64,000 nt of DNA from Sophora flavescens (Eukaryota > Streptophyta > Magnoliopsida > Fabales > Fabaceae), in contig CM061070.1 of NCBI GenBank assembly GCA_030762895.1, positions 51,597,007 through 51,661,006 on the forward strand. The letters run 5' to 3'. Shown here one piece after another: positions 1-11,130 of the stretch (its first letter is position 1; each line of letters opens with the position of its first letter). The notes beneath the pieces were generated by a model. The model had not been told where the DNA came from and made no database searches. It saw only the letters and a list, made by a program, of their open reading frames with translations. A program made the position numbers and the translations under genes.

Positions 1-866
1 GAACTACACTATTGATGAAGGATACAAGCCTGTTATTTCATGCAACGGATTACTTTGTCTAGCTAGATGCGAATTTGAATTAGGCTGCTTCAGATATTGG
101 ATTCCTTTCTTTAACCTAACTATGAAGCCAATGTCCGAAGCGCCATCTGTACGAAGCAAATTCAATATTTTGGATTCCCACATGCTTGATTTTGGGCATG
201 ACAAAGTAAACGATACTTTCAATATTGTTGGATCCGATATCCAAAACAAAACAAAAACTAATGTCAAAGTTTACACTACGGATGGTGACAATCGGTGGAG
301 AGATATTGGGGGTCCGATTCTGACTATAAACCCCGCAGTGCTACTTAAATCTATTTGTTAAGAAATTGTATATCAATGGAACTCTTATATGATGTGGTGT
401 TCCTATTAACAACGAGCCAACTACATTTACTAAGGAACGATTGGGGATCATTTCACTCGACCTGAGAAAGACGCTATTACCACAAGCACTTGATGATGAG
501 ATAACCTATGTTAGGGAGATGACAGATGTTAAGATTTTAATGGATCGTCTGTCTTATTCTTATTATTCCAAGATGATGACTCACTTTGTGGTATGCAGAC
601 GAAGGAGTTTAGGATGAGAGACTCTTGGAATGTATGGGCGAGGATTAATATTTCAATTCTTCCAATGTCTCTCAAGCAACATGTGTTGTATGATAATGCA
701 TTGCTACCACTCAACATGTCTTAGAATGATAAAGCGCTGACATTACTATGGCCTACGAGAACCTATGATGCTGCATAATTCTCTAATTGTGAAAAGGATG
801 AGGTGGTACATTCCCAAGAATTTGGAGGCAACAAATGCATAGTGTGGATGGATGACATTGACTACT
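1..866 (+). pseudogene. F-box-associated (FBA) domain gene fragment, broken
   Basis: Decayed coding sequence of a legume-type F-box protein, the substrate-recognition part of SCF ubiquitin ligases. What is visible is the FBA region, not the F-box itself. It has a SCNGLLCL-like block near 40-60 and a DKVNDTFNIVGSDIQNKTK block at about 200-250. Downstream come a NNEPTTFTKERLGII block at about 408-450, a YSYYSKMMTHFVV block at about 555-590, and a C-terminal stretch to about 866. Stops and frame changes separate the blocks, for example TAA after LLKSIC at 359-361, so no full protein is possible. The 5' part lies beyond the window start. It runs straight into an inverted copy at 867. Family assignment is from recalled FBA motifs. 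Confidence 0.72.
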
Positions 867-1690
867 TTAGCACCAATCTTGCACAACACTAGAAAAATCG
901 CAGTTATGCACAAAATGAGTCATCATCTTGGAATAATAAGAAAAGGACAGACAATCCATCAAAATCCCAACTTGTGTCATCTCCCTAGCATAGGCTATCT
1001 CATCATCAAGTGCCTGTGGTAACGACATCTGTTTGTAGGTCTCACATGTCAGGTCAACTAAAATAATCCCTAACCGATCCTTAGTAAATGTAGCCGGTTC
1101 GTTGTTCATAGGAAACACCACATGATAATGAACTATTAGCCAATTAAGAGTGTCATTGATTTACACGTTAACAAACAGATTTAAGTAGTCGCTGCCACTG
1201 CGAGGTTTAGTCTTAACGTGATATGCAAGGAAACCCAATATCTCTACATTGATTGTCACCACCAATAATATAAACTTTGACATAATTTTTTATTTTATTT
1301 TTTGAATATCGGATCCACCAATACTACCTTGTAAGTATCATTTTCTTTGTCATGTCCAAATCCAATCATGTCCAAAATATTGAATTTGCTGTGTACAGAT
1401 GGCACTTCAGACATTAACTTTATAGCTGGGTTAAAAAATCGAATCCAATATTCGAAGCAGCATAAATGAAATTTACATCTAGCTAGACAGAATAACCTGT
1501 TGCATTAACTGACAGGTTTGTATCCTCCATCAATAATGTAGTTCAAATCATTTTGTTCCCTAATATGAAGGATGACCTCTCAAGAAATTCTCAAGATGAT
1601 ATGATTAGTTTGTGTTCTCTAGGTTTTTGTCGTCTTGATCTAGATGTGGTAGGTTGTATGGCTCTTGGTCATGGTAAGAAACCGCAATTC
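867..1690 (-). pseudogene. FBA/F-box gene fragment, inverted copy
   Basis: Read on the minus strand this repeats the neighbouring F-box fragment. An open stretch at 1121-867 encodes the NNEPATFTKDRLGII block and the YYSKMMTHFVH block. 1560-1150 holds the decayed upstream FBA part. Frame breaks make it non-functional. It lies head-to-head with the plus-strand copy at 1702-2270, with only about 26 bases between the arms, so the pair forms a long inverted repeat. The same arrangement recurs at 30921-32810. Confidence 0.7.
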
Positions 1691-2270
1691 AATCGTATTA
1701 TGGCCAAGACCAAGAGCCACACAACCCACCACATCAAGATCAGGACGACGAAAACCTAGGCAACGCAAACTAATCATATCATATTTGGAGCGTCTTAAGA
1801 GGTCATCCTTCCATATTAGGGAACAAAATGATTTGAACTACACAATTGATGAAGGATACAAGCCCGTTAGTTCATGCAACGGTTTACTTTGTCTAGCTAG
1901 ATGCGAATTTGAATTAGGCTGCTTCAGATATTAGATTCCTTTCTTTAACCTAACTATGAAGTTAATGTCTGAAGCGCCATCTGTACGAAGCAAATTCAAT
2001 ATTTTGGATTCTCACATGCATGGATTTGGGCATGACAAAGTAAACGATACTTGCAATATTGTTGGATCCGATATTCAAAACAAAACAAAAACTAATGTCA
2101 AAGTTTACACTACGGATGGTGACAATCAGTGGAGAGATATTGGGGGTTCCTCTGTATGTCCCATTCTGACTATAAACCCCGCAGTGCTACTTAAATCTGT
2201 TTGTTAAGAACGTGTAGATCAATGGAACTGTTATATGATGTGGTGTTCCTATGAACAACGAGCCAGCTAC
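1092..2270. repeat. Long inverted repeat (F-box hairpin), copy A
   Basis: The left arm (about 1092-1675) is the imperfect reverse complement of the right arm (1702-2270). The stem is about 570 bp with a loop of about 26 bases centred near 1689. Close to the loop, GGCTCTTGGTCATGG on the left pairs with the CCAAGACCAAGAGCC block on the right. Both arms come from the same F-box gene. A transcript through it would fold into a long double-stranded RNA. Confidence 0.75.
1702..2270 (+). pseudogene. FBA/F-box gene fragment, right arm of hairpin
   Basis: Third F-box fragment of the cluster. An open stretch at 1956-2207 encodes the FBA segment with the blocks GFGHDKVND, GSDIQNKTKTNVKVYTTDGD and CPILTINPAVLLKSVC. 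Upstream (1760-1934) is the SCNGLLCLARCEFELGCFRY block in another frame. The fragment stops abruptly at about 2270, inside the NNEPATF block. From there the sequence becomes a copia reverse-transcriptase fragment. The second large copy (from 31733) keeps about 1 kb more at this point, so copy A has a deletion joining F-box to copia. Confidence 0.7.
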
Positions 2271-2275
2271 ATTTA

Positions 2276-2337
2276 GCAGCTAGATGTAAAAAATGCATTC
2301 CTCAATGAACTTTTGGTGGAGGAAGTGTACCTGGAAC
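2276..2337 (+). pseudogene. Ty1/copia reverse transcriptase fragment, 5' part
   Basis: Encodes the QLDVKNAFLNE block and the EEVYLE block, a conserved part of copia-type reverse transcriptase that includes the first catalytic aspartate region. It is interrupted exactly at the hAT insertion (2338) and resumes at 6623. Reading across the hAT restores continuity of the decayed frame, which confirms that this was one fragment. Confidence 0.75.
2330..2337. repeat. Target-site duplication of hAT, left copy
   Basis: The 8 bases CCTGGAAC immediately before the left terminal inverted repeat are repeated exactly at 6623-6630. Eight base pairs is the hAT hallmark. The unoccupied site is seen once at about 6893-6900 and once at about 33400. 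Confidence 0.93.
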
Positions 2338-2629
2338 CAAGGATTTTAAAACGGACCGACGCACGGTTCGACCTGACCGGCAAGAACCGAACCTTGTCCT
2401 ATCGGTCATATAGGAAAACCGGTCGTATAGAGAACCGGTGTAAAACCCGTTGAACCGGTTAAAAACCGGCTAAACCGGTCTAACCCGGATACGGACCGGT
2501 CTGGTCCGGTTCCCGGAATTGCGTTTAAAAAAAAAAAAATTTGAACCGGCCCAAAACGACGCCGTTTTCCAAGTTCCAACCCTAAAATTCATTTTCCCTG
2601 TCTTCTCGTTCTCGATGGCCTTCTTCACT

Positions 2630-3750
2630 TCATCGCCTTCGCCTCTCCCTTCGCAAACGACCTTCGACCCTTCCTTCTTGCCGTGAGCTCCGCTCGAACC
2701 ACATCACCGGACCGCACTTGTTGCCAAGAGACCCAAATGCCCACTCCTTTCCGCCACACGAGCTCGCATCCGCCGCCTGCGTCGTGCCATCCGCCGCTTG
2801 TTTCGTCACGTTTCCTCCATCTCCGACGCTTCGCGATCAGCATTCTGAGCTTCGCGAATTTTGTTTGATAAGGCTTCTTCAACAAGTGGAACCAGGCTTC
2901 TGCGTTACTGCTGGCTGCCTCTGCTTCCCTGTTCTCCCTACTCCAATAGAATACTCCAATCAATGTCGAACTCGAACCAGGTATGTCACTCTTCTTCATC
3001 CATCACTGGGCAAGTGGTAACAGAGCAAATTGCAGCTTCTGTGGTTAAGCCAATTACTCTTTTTGCTACTATGGTTCCAGAAATGCAACATTTGAATGCT
3101 ACACTGGAAAGTAATAGTCAAAGCAATGTTGGTGTTATGCTGAGTTTGTAACATTGTTGAATGAATACACCGTAGATGAGACTAACTAATTGACGTGCTC
3201 ACTTGCAAGTTGCAACTAATATATAGAAAAGGAAAAATTTAATTAAGCTTGCGTTAATGAGAACACTTATAAGTTATATGACACCAAAGTTCACAGGCAA
3301 GGCAAAAAAATAAAGTTAGTTGTACAGGATAATGAAGAGCATAATCTTTGAGGGAACTTGAATCAACCTAACCATGCTAAATACAGTGATGATAATGACA
3401 AATATGAATAGGAGTCTTGGGTAGTATTGCTAGTTTTGACCTTGATGAAGCCATACGGATATGGGATACTTGAAATTACCCTCAATTCAATTGATCTGCA
3501 GCAGAGTTTGATCGGGTTATTCGGAATTGAAGTTATTGTTCCTAACCATTAATACTTGTTCAATGATGAATACTTGTCTTTGTGTTCTCCAAGTTTTGTA
3601 TTCTGAATTGTGAATTGTGAATTCTGAATTACGACCCGATTTCGATTTCGAACATGTTCTGTTGTAGGAATTACCAAGTGGGAATGCTCCTGAAAATAAT
3701 CCTAATTTATCTACCAATGCCCCTAATACACAATCATCACATAGTGAATC
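2630..3750. other. hAT 5' region without recognised coding sequence
   Basis: Between the repeat-rich left end and the BED finger. 2640-3020 is C/T-rich and open in several frames (up to 100 codons on plus), which could be a leader exon or just base composition. 3160-3650 is AT-rich and looks like intron or leader. I recognise no domain. Confidence 0.4.
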
Positions 3751-6369
3751 GTAGAAAGGCTCCATTGCATTTCGTGGGAAAAGTGATCCTGCTTGGGAGC
3801 ATTTTGCATTTAGAAAAGAAGGGAGAACTAATGTGTACACTTGCATTCATTGTGGAATAAGTTACAGAGGAGGAGGCATAAACAGAATGAAGCACCATCT
3901 TGCGGGTATATCTGGTCAAATAAGCTCTTGTAAGAAAGTTCCTCACGATGTTCGTCACCAAATGATTGAGTTATTGAAAGGTATCAAAGAAAAAAAGAAG
4001 ACTAATGACCTCAATGATGCATATGATGGTAGTAATGAGGGGGAAGTGCAAGAAGTTCAACCCTTCCCAAATACTGCATCTGTTTCTGCTCCCAACAAAG
4101 GAAAAAGAAAAGCTGATGTTCAAATTGGTGGTTCTTTTGCTCCAAGGACAACTCCTGGCTCTCAACCAACTATAAAAAGTGTAATATCTGGCAAGGCTGC
4201 ACGTTACAAAGCTGGGATGGCAATTGCTAGATGGTTTTTTGATGCTAACATTCCATTTTATGCAACAAAGTCACCATATTTTCAAGAAGTTGCGGATGCA
4301 ATTGCTGCTATTGGCCCCTTTATAAAGTTCCGTCTTATCATGATCTACGGGTTAACTTGTTGGGAGATTGCAAGAAAGAATGTCAATTGCTTGTGCAAAG
4401 TTATCGAGCCAATTGGGCTAAGAGTGGATGTACAATCATGACTGATGGATGGGTGACCAAAGACAAAGGACGTTGATAATCTTTCTAGTTTATTGTCCTA
4501 AAGGTACAACATTTGTGAAATTTTGAGATTCCTTAATAAACTTGATAGTCCATTTAATTTTTATTTGATAAGCTTTTTACTTTATTATTCCATAGGGATA
4601 GCATTTGTGAAGTCTATTGATGCATCGGATGTTGTGAAAGATGCCGCGACTTTGTGCAATATGTTTTCCGAAGGTTATTGAATGGGTTGGAGTTGAACAT
4701 GTTGTTCACATAGTGACGTATAATGCATCTAACTATGTAGCTGTCTTAGTAAATTGGTGCATGAAAAATATGAAACCATTTTTTGGTCTCCTTGTGCTTC
4801 CCATTGCTTGAATCTCCTTTTGAAGGATGTTGCTAGTATGCCTCATGTTGCAGAGCTTGCCAAAAAAGCTTCAAAGGTAACTCGTGTTTCAGACAATCAT
4901 ATAGTATTCTTATCTTGGCTAAGAAAAAGAGAAGGTTGGAAGGAAATCGTACGTCCGAGAACGACTCGATTTGCTACTACTTTTATCACATTGAAAAATA
5001 TTCATGATCATAAGCATGATTTGCAAGCATTGGTTGTGGACAAACACTTTACTAGCCATAAGTTAGCAAAGGGTACAACAGGAAAAGTCATGTTAGTGCT
5101 ATCATTTTGGATAATAAATTTTGGAATGAATGTTTTATGATTGCCAAACTTATGGCTCCCATCATTAGATTAATAAGAATTGTAGATGGGGATGAAAAAC
5201 CTTCTATTGGTTATGTTTATGAGGGCATGCAAAGGGAAAAAAAATGCAATAAAGGAAATGTTTAAGCATAGAAAGAACTTGTATAAGCCATACACGGATA
5301 TTCTTAAGACTCGATGGGATAAGCACTTGAAGCGCAATCTTCATGCAGCTGCATACTTTTTAAACCCCGCATTCATTTATGATGACAAGTATTGTGATAA
5401 GAGTAGGGTCATGCAAGCACTTCTTGATTTATTTGATATACAAGCTTTTTGTCCCGATGTGGCCAAAGCCATTAAAGAGTTGCAAGTGTATCGTGAAAGA
5501 CAAGGATCTTTTAGTCGTGAAAGTGCTCTTAAAGTGGCAAAGGATATACAACCTGGTGAGTACCAATTTATAGTTTTAATTTTTAAATAATGTTTTAAAC
5601 TTACATAGTTATGTATATTTCTTATTTTATTTAACTAAATATGTGTTTTGTAGATGAATGGTGGAGAATGTATGGGGGTAGTGCTCCAATATTGCAAAAG
5701 TCGGCAATTCGTATTCTTAGCCAAACTTGTTCTTCTTCTGGGTGTGAGAGAAATTGGAGTGTCTTTGAACGCATCCATACAAAGAGAAGAAATAGACTTG
5801 AACATCGTAGACCGAATGATATTGTTTATGTTACTTATAACTTGCGTTTGAGGAACAGGTATAAAAATTTCATTATGTCAAAAGTTGAAACATTACTTTT
5901 AGTTTTTTTGAAAAGCATAATAATTCTCGCTTTTGCTATTGTAATGTTTTGTTATAGGGGACACTACAAGAAGGCATGTCGTGATCCCGTTGATTATGAA
6001 TCCATTGATGAAGTTGATTTTTGGGTGATTGATGAAGAACCCTCTCCTGAACTTGATATTGATGAGATTGAAAATGTTCTTTATCATGATAGTGGTGCTA
6101 TTCCAATAGTTGGCGATTCATCAAGAAGCAACGAAGGTTAATGTTTAATTATATCGAACATGCTTTGTATGTAACTTGATTATTTTAGTGTTGAAATTTT
6201 ATTTTTCTACTTGCTTGTTGTTTAATTAGGTGATGAAGAACTTGATGCTATAGAGTTTCAACTTCAAAGTGGTGGTGGTGGTGAAGATATTACTCAAATT
6301 AGTGAAGATGCTATGACTGACGTGTTTGAATATGAAGGAGTCAACCTCAATGAATATTATGATGTTTGA
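3750..6369 (+). pseudogene. hAT transposase, broken
   Basis: Domains in order: a BED-type zinc finger (about 3770-3900, CIHCG and MKHHLAG motifs), a linker, the RNase H-like catalytic core (about 4300-5550; MTDGW motif near 4438, SPCASHCLNL near 4790), and the C-terminal dimerisation region (5654-5858; CERNWSVFERIHTKRRNRLEH). Introns that I infer from GT-AG ends and restored frame are 4504-4595, 5556-5653, 5859-5957 and 6137-6229; the stop is at 6367-6369. Frameshifts near 4325, 4465, 4670 and 4750 break the frame. The conserved aspartate of the usual TDNASN motif reads as tyrosine (VTYNASN) near 4719. The first catalytic aspartate in MTDGW is kept. Inactive as it stands. Confidence 0.85.
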
Positions 6370-6622
6370 TGTATCTGTTGTTTAATTTCCACTTTCCAAT
6401 AAACATTGTCCACTTTTGTTGAACTTAAATATTATGGTTTGATGACTTTGATGGCATATTTGATTTGGTTTTGTCATTTTGAATGTTATATATGTTGAGT
6501 TATGACATTTGTATGTGAAGTATATATAACCGGTTCAACCACGGTTCAACCCCGGTTGGACCATTGAACCTTGAACCGCTGCCTTCACCGGTTCGATGGC
6601 CGGTCCGGTTTTGTAAACCTTG

Positions 6623-6866
6623 CCTGGAACAATCAGTTGGGTTTCAAAGCCAGCAACCAGGTCAAGGGTGCAGGCTCAACAAAGCCATCTATGGCTTCAA
6701 GCAGGTGCCAAGAGCTTGGTTTGAAAGGTTGACGAAGACTATTGTTCAATTTGGCTTTCAATCAAGCAAGTCTGATGAATCTTTGTTCGTTGACACTAGA
6801 TCATGGCACTCTACCTATGTTCTAGTTTATGTTAATGATATAATCATCACTGGATATCTCCTCAAT
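6623..6866 (+). pseudogene. Ty1/copia reverse transcriptase fragment, continuation after hAT
   Basis: Starts with the second copy of the 8 bp duplication, then encodes the RLNKAIYGFKQVPRAWFERL block and the YVNDIIIT block. Functional copia reverse transcriptases have YVDD at the last site, so the second catalytic aspartate is Asn here. It ends in a stop at 6866 and is followed directly by a second copy of the same segment. Confidence 0.8.
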
Positions 6867-7213
6867 TGACTTTTGGTGGAGGAAGTGTACCTGGAACAAT
6901 CAATTGGGTTTCAAAGCCAAAGAACCGGGCCAAGCGTGCAAGGCCAAGGGTGCAAGCTCAACAAAGCCATTTATGGCCTCAAGCAGGTGCCAAGAGCTTG
7001 GTTTGGAAGGTTGATGAAGACTCTTGTTCAATTTGGTTTTCAATCAAACAAGTCTGATGAATCTTTGTTCGTTGACACTAGATCAAGGCACTCTACCTAT
7101 GTTCTAGTTTATGTTAATGATATTAATCATCACCGGACATTTTCTCAGAGAATTACAAACCTCATTCACGGTCGAATCTTTGGATTTGCCCCACTAGATC
7201 AAGAGACACTACC
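6867..7213 (+). pseudogene. Ty1/copia reverse transcriptase fragment, tandem second copy
   Basis: A direct repeat of the preceding RT segment (unit about 270-300 bp, starting at the CTTTTGGTGGAGG block). It again carries KLNKAIYGLKQVPRAWFGRL and the same YVND substitution. It also carries the unoccupied hAT target sequence. The matching stretch in the second large copy (33360-33650) has only one RT segment, so the tandem doubling is specific to copy A. Confidence 0.78.
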
Positions 7214-8061
7214 ATGATTGGAGACCTTGACTATTTCCTAGGTGTAGAAGTGAGGAATCTGCCCAGTGATGGACTCATTCATTCCCAAACCAAATACATT
7301 AAAGATGTATTGACAAAGCTCACATGGGAGATGCAAGAGGTATGCGGAACCCAATTATCAGCAACTACAAGTTCGCCAAGTTTGATGCAAACTACATGCC
7401 AGATCCCCCTTTATACAGATCTATAGTTGGGGCACTCCACTATGCCACCATAACTTGACCTGAAATTTGGTTAAGTGTAAGCAATGTTTGTCAATTTCTG
7501 TCTCAACCACTTGAGGAGCACTGGAAAGCAGTAAAGAGGATTATCAGGTATCTACAAGGAACATCCTCTCATGGTTTGGTGCTGAAACCTGCTCCTAAAG
7601 GTCAGCCTCTAGCACTGCAGGCCTTTAGTGACGCTACCTGGGCAGCAAATCTGGATCAATCTTGTGTCTTGGTAGTCAAGGAAGCAACCACTGGTAGCCA
7701 GGTCCAACACTGAAGCAGAGTACAAAGCCCGACTGCCACCACCATAGAGGTACTTTGGCTCCAATCTTTGCTCAAGTAGCTGAAAGTTGACAGACTACAA
7801 CCGATGATTTGGTGTGCAAATTAAGCACCGTCTCTCACACAACCCAGACCTCCACTCAAGAACTAAACATATGGAACTTGACCTCTTCTTTGTCAGGGAG
7901 AAGGTCCTCAACAAGTCCCTATAGATCTGTCATATCCCTTGACAAGATTAGGTTGCACCTGCTCACCAAACCTTTGTCTCAAACAAGGTTTGAAGAGTTG
8001 AGAAGCAATCTTGGAGTATTTGACAAGCTGTGTTGTAAACCCTCCTTAGACTTATAGGGGG
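7214..8061 (+). pseudogene. Ty1/copia RT C-terminus and RNase H fragment
   Basis: Encodes GDLDYFLGVEV (RT thumb/connection), then QPLEEHWKAVKRIIRYLQG and an ALQAFSDATWAA-like RNase H block. A decayed C-terminus continues to about 8040. Many stops and frame changes make it non-functional. It is followed by a polypurine tract (ATAGGGGG at 8055-8062) and the LTR, so this is the true 3' end of a copia element whose gag, protease and integrase are gone. Confidence 0.8.
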
Positions 8062-8374
8062 TGTATTAGAGTATATATGCATAACAGTGTTAGTATAAAT
8101 CAGGTTGCAACAGATTACTAACTCATGCTAAGTTAGCTAGTCTGTTAGGACTTAGCTTCCTTATGACTACCTAGTATGCTATACCTAGCATACTAGGTAG
8201 TCATAAGGGTTAGCTAGGCTGTTAGGACTTAGCTTCCTTATGACTACCTAGAATGCTATAGCTAGCATACATGTACATGTTACACTCAAGTTAATAATAC
8301 ATATTTTGAATTCAGATTTCCCTCTCTTTCTTCCCGCTCTCTCTCTCTCTTCGACCATTGTTGAGTTTCTAACA
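8062..8374 (+). mobile_element. Copia 3' LTR
   Basis: Begins TGTATTAGAGTATATATGC right after a polypurine tract and ends GAGTTTCTAACA, giving canonical TG…CA ends. The 3' part is rich in CT repeats (8335-8352). Compared with the matching LTR at 34510-34755 it contains an extra internal duplication of the CTTAGCTTCCTTATGACTAC block, which includes a perfect palindrome. Confidence 0.6.
8160..8207. repeat. Perfect 22-bp-arm palindrome in copia LTR
   Basis: Left arm 8160-8181 and right arm 8186-8207 are exact reverse complements separated by the 4 bases TACC. The arms start CTTATGACTACC and end GGTAGTCATAAG. The second large copy has only a single non-palindromic version. Confidence 0.95.
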
Positions 8375-8545
8375 CATACAAACAATGCCAAAGGCTTCCC
8401 TTCAACATGCATATGTTAAAAATTTTATCAACCATATTGGTTCATAGGTTGAAGCTTTTTAGAGCTTTTATATGCTCAAATGTAAATTAGCAAAACCCAA
8501 CCAAAAAAATATCCTATTGAAGCCATATGTGCTTGTTGGATCCTC

Positions 8546-9322
8546 GGGCTCGTTTGGTGGTTAAGATAAGAGAGACAAGATAGGATAAGCTATCATATCC
8601 TGTTTGAAACTACTGTTTGGTGAGCCAGCTGGATAGGATAAAGCAATCCTGTCACTTATCCAATCATGTCCATCTAGTTAAAATCATATCCTGAGGGGAT
8701 AGCTGAGTTAGAACCCAACGGGATAAGATACGGTAATTTAAAGTATAATAAAATATAAAATATTTTATATATAAAATAATTAAAGTATAAAAAATTATAA
8801 CATGGTTACTAAAAAAAGTATAATAAAATATAAGATATTCTAAATAATAAAAATATTAAAACAGAATTTTAAAAAAAGAATTTTTTTTGTCAAAAAACTA
8901 ATTTTGTTGTTTTATATTATTTTAAAAAACTGAAAAATATAAAAATTATTCTATTAATTTAATTTTATATAAAGTAAAAACTAAAAATGAATATTTAGAA
9001 AATTTAATTTAAGTTAAACAATATTTTAAAAATTTAAAATATTATACGTAATTTTATTACAAGGATAATTTTGTCTTTTTATATAATTTTAAAAAATGAA
9101 AATGATAAAAAAAAGTAAAATATAAGAAAATATGAAAATTTTTAGAATAAAATCGAAAATTTCAAAATTCATACTAAAACTATAATGCTATCCATTTGGC
9201 TATTTAGTGAACACCAAATGTCGGATAGGATAACAGCTCATCCTGCTCATATCCTATCATACTCTTATCATGCTCTCTTATCCTATCAATCAATATCCTA
9301 TCCTGACCACCAAACCACCCCT
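8546..9322. mobile_element. MITE, AT-rich, about 780 bp
   Basis: Terminal inverted repeats: the left end GGGCTCGTTTGGTGG matches the reverse complement of the right end (…CCACCAAACCACCCC). Subterminal GATAAGAGAG and GGATAGGATA blocks also occur on both sides. The interior is very AT-rich, with no coding capacity. No clear target-site duplication, so the superfamily is uncertain (the ends resemble Harbinger-type). The same MITE occurs at 34954-38732 with a LINE inside. Confidence 0.65.
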
Positions 9323-9789
9323 CGGAGGACTATGGGTCTACTTGGTATGTAAAGATCACCCACTTGATGGTCATTATGGAATCACGAGTACCATAAATTA
9401 TTTACCACTTAAATACCATCATTTGGATGATGCCAGTGGCATGCGATGCAAGCCCAAGGAAAAATCCGGCAAAGCTAATAGAAGACACTGCATACGCGTC
9501 CATTTATTATAAAAAAATGCTACGTGGAAAATTGCAACTAAACTGCATGACTAAAAAAGCTTTGACAATTAACACTACATTACCTCTTTAAGAGCAAGTA
9601 TTATATGAGTAAGAAAAGAACCAACAATTTTTCACAAGTGCCCCAAATTATCCTATAGCCAGTGCACAATGTCAGATTCTTTATGCTCATACTATACTGA
9701 ATGTCAATATTCTACAACGTACATATGCAACAAGACAAAAGCATGCCTCAAGGGGACAAACATGGAAGCAACAACCCAGCTTTGAATAC
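9323..9789. other. Non-coding flank shared by both duplication copies
   Basis: Between the MITE and the first recognisable RRP12-like exon. Nearly the same sequence occurs at 38733-39181. No exon, RNA gene or transposon end is recognised; it may be intron or downstream flank of the pseudogene. Confidence 0.4.
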
Positions 9790-10730
9790 CTTTGACTTCG
9801 TGATGTGGACTATTAAGCAGTAAAGGCAATCAAGTCTATGACGTTGGCAGAAAAATGGTATGAAGGAAGAATTTCAACCATAAGTTCCTCAAACTTCGAT
9901 GAAACAATATCTGAACTCTGTCAAGAATAATCCAAAGAGAAAACTGTAAGATGCAATATTTGACTAAATGAAACTAGATCAGCAGTAAGAAACACCAATT
10001 CTATAGCTAAAATGTACATTATCGACACCTTCGATGATCACTTCAACAACTTAACCATTAATTAATAAAAACCAATCATCTATTTTTTTGGACAACAGGC
10101 ATACCCATGACAAGACTAGTGATTGAAACATTTTAACCAAGAAGTTGCAACAAGAATACTTTGAGACGAAATGACAAAATATTAAAATACTTCTGAGCAT
10201 TTATGTTAATAAAAATTTTGAATAGGATAATGCATAGAAATACACTGAGAATGATTGGAAGTACTTTGTATGCCTTCTTGTGCATGACACCTTCAACATC
10301 CTCCAAATAATAATCACTTTAGCCATCCAAACTTTCCTACTTGATAAAGGAGTTTCAGAAATTGCTTGCAAAGAAAGTTAAGCACCATATATTTCAGCCA
10401 AACCTTCAATGCTGGCTTTATTTTTTGAAATAATGAAGCAATATCTTTATCATCTAAGCCAGGCAACAGCAAAACTGCAAAATCAAGAAACTGTTCCCTG
10501 GGATAAAAAGAAATTCAATGACATAAATACAGACACCCAACAAGTAAATAAGATAATTAAAGTGAAATGCAGAATAGGCTAATTTTTTTCAACTTTACGA
10601 AAAAAACAAAAAACAAAACAATTTAGACACATTGGAGAGAAATAGAATATTATCGATAATCTGCATAGAATTTTTGGAATAGTCTATTTCATTATTCCTT
10701 TTGAGTGAATTTATCAAGCTTCTGCTTTTT

Positions 10731-10964
10731 CACCTCAAATAAATTGTGCACATCGGCTTTATTTGCTATAGAAGCAATATAGCCAATTATGCACTGTAAA
10801 TGAAGCAAAATCATCATTATAGGCAACCAATGTATTCATGAAAAGGTCACCTCAAATAAATTGTGCACATCGGCTTTATTTGCTATAGAAGCAATATAGC
10901 CAATTATGCACTGTAAATGAAGCAAAATCATCATTATAGGCAACCAATGTATTCATGAAAAGGA
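10731..10964. repeat. 117 bp tandem duplication within RRP12-like exon
   Basis: Two head-to-tail copies, 10731-10847 and 10848-10964, nearly identical, both starting CACCTCAAATAAATTGTG. They duplicate the 5' part of an RRP12-like exon and its splice acceptor. Copy B has a single version (about 40165-40300). Confidence 0.9.
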
Positions 10965-11130
10965 TACAGTAAATCATGAAATGTTAATACGCCAAAGAAC
11001 TTGTCTATATGACAACATTCTACCTTTTTGTAGCCATATTTTTTGGTGGAGTCCCTTTAACAAATTTCCAAGGGAATATCATTGGCAAAAATTGCCCATA
11101 TATCAAAATCAGGTATAGACTTCAAAGTAG

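Larger units (their letters stand above)
2338..6622 (+). mobile_element. hAT DNA transposon, about 4.3 kb, decayed
   Basis: Complete element by its ends. The left end begins CAAGGATTTTAAAACGGACC and the right end is its imperfect reverse complement (…GGTCCGGTTTTGTAAACCTTG). A perfect 8 bp target-site duplication CCTGGAAC flanks it. Both subterminal regions (about 2360-2520 and 6525-6620) are packed with ACCGGTT-like repeats in both orientations, as expected for transposase-binding subterminal motifs of hAT elements. A decayed transposase gene runs in the plus direction inside. The element sits in a copia RT fragment. It is missing from the matching site of the second copy, so it probably arrived after the segmental duplication. 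Confidence 0.93.

Noticed and set aside
2625..3020. Overlapping frames of 100-124 codons on both strands
   Set aside because: C/T-rich leader region of the hAT element; frames overlap on both strands with no motif. At most a non-coding leader exon.
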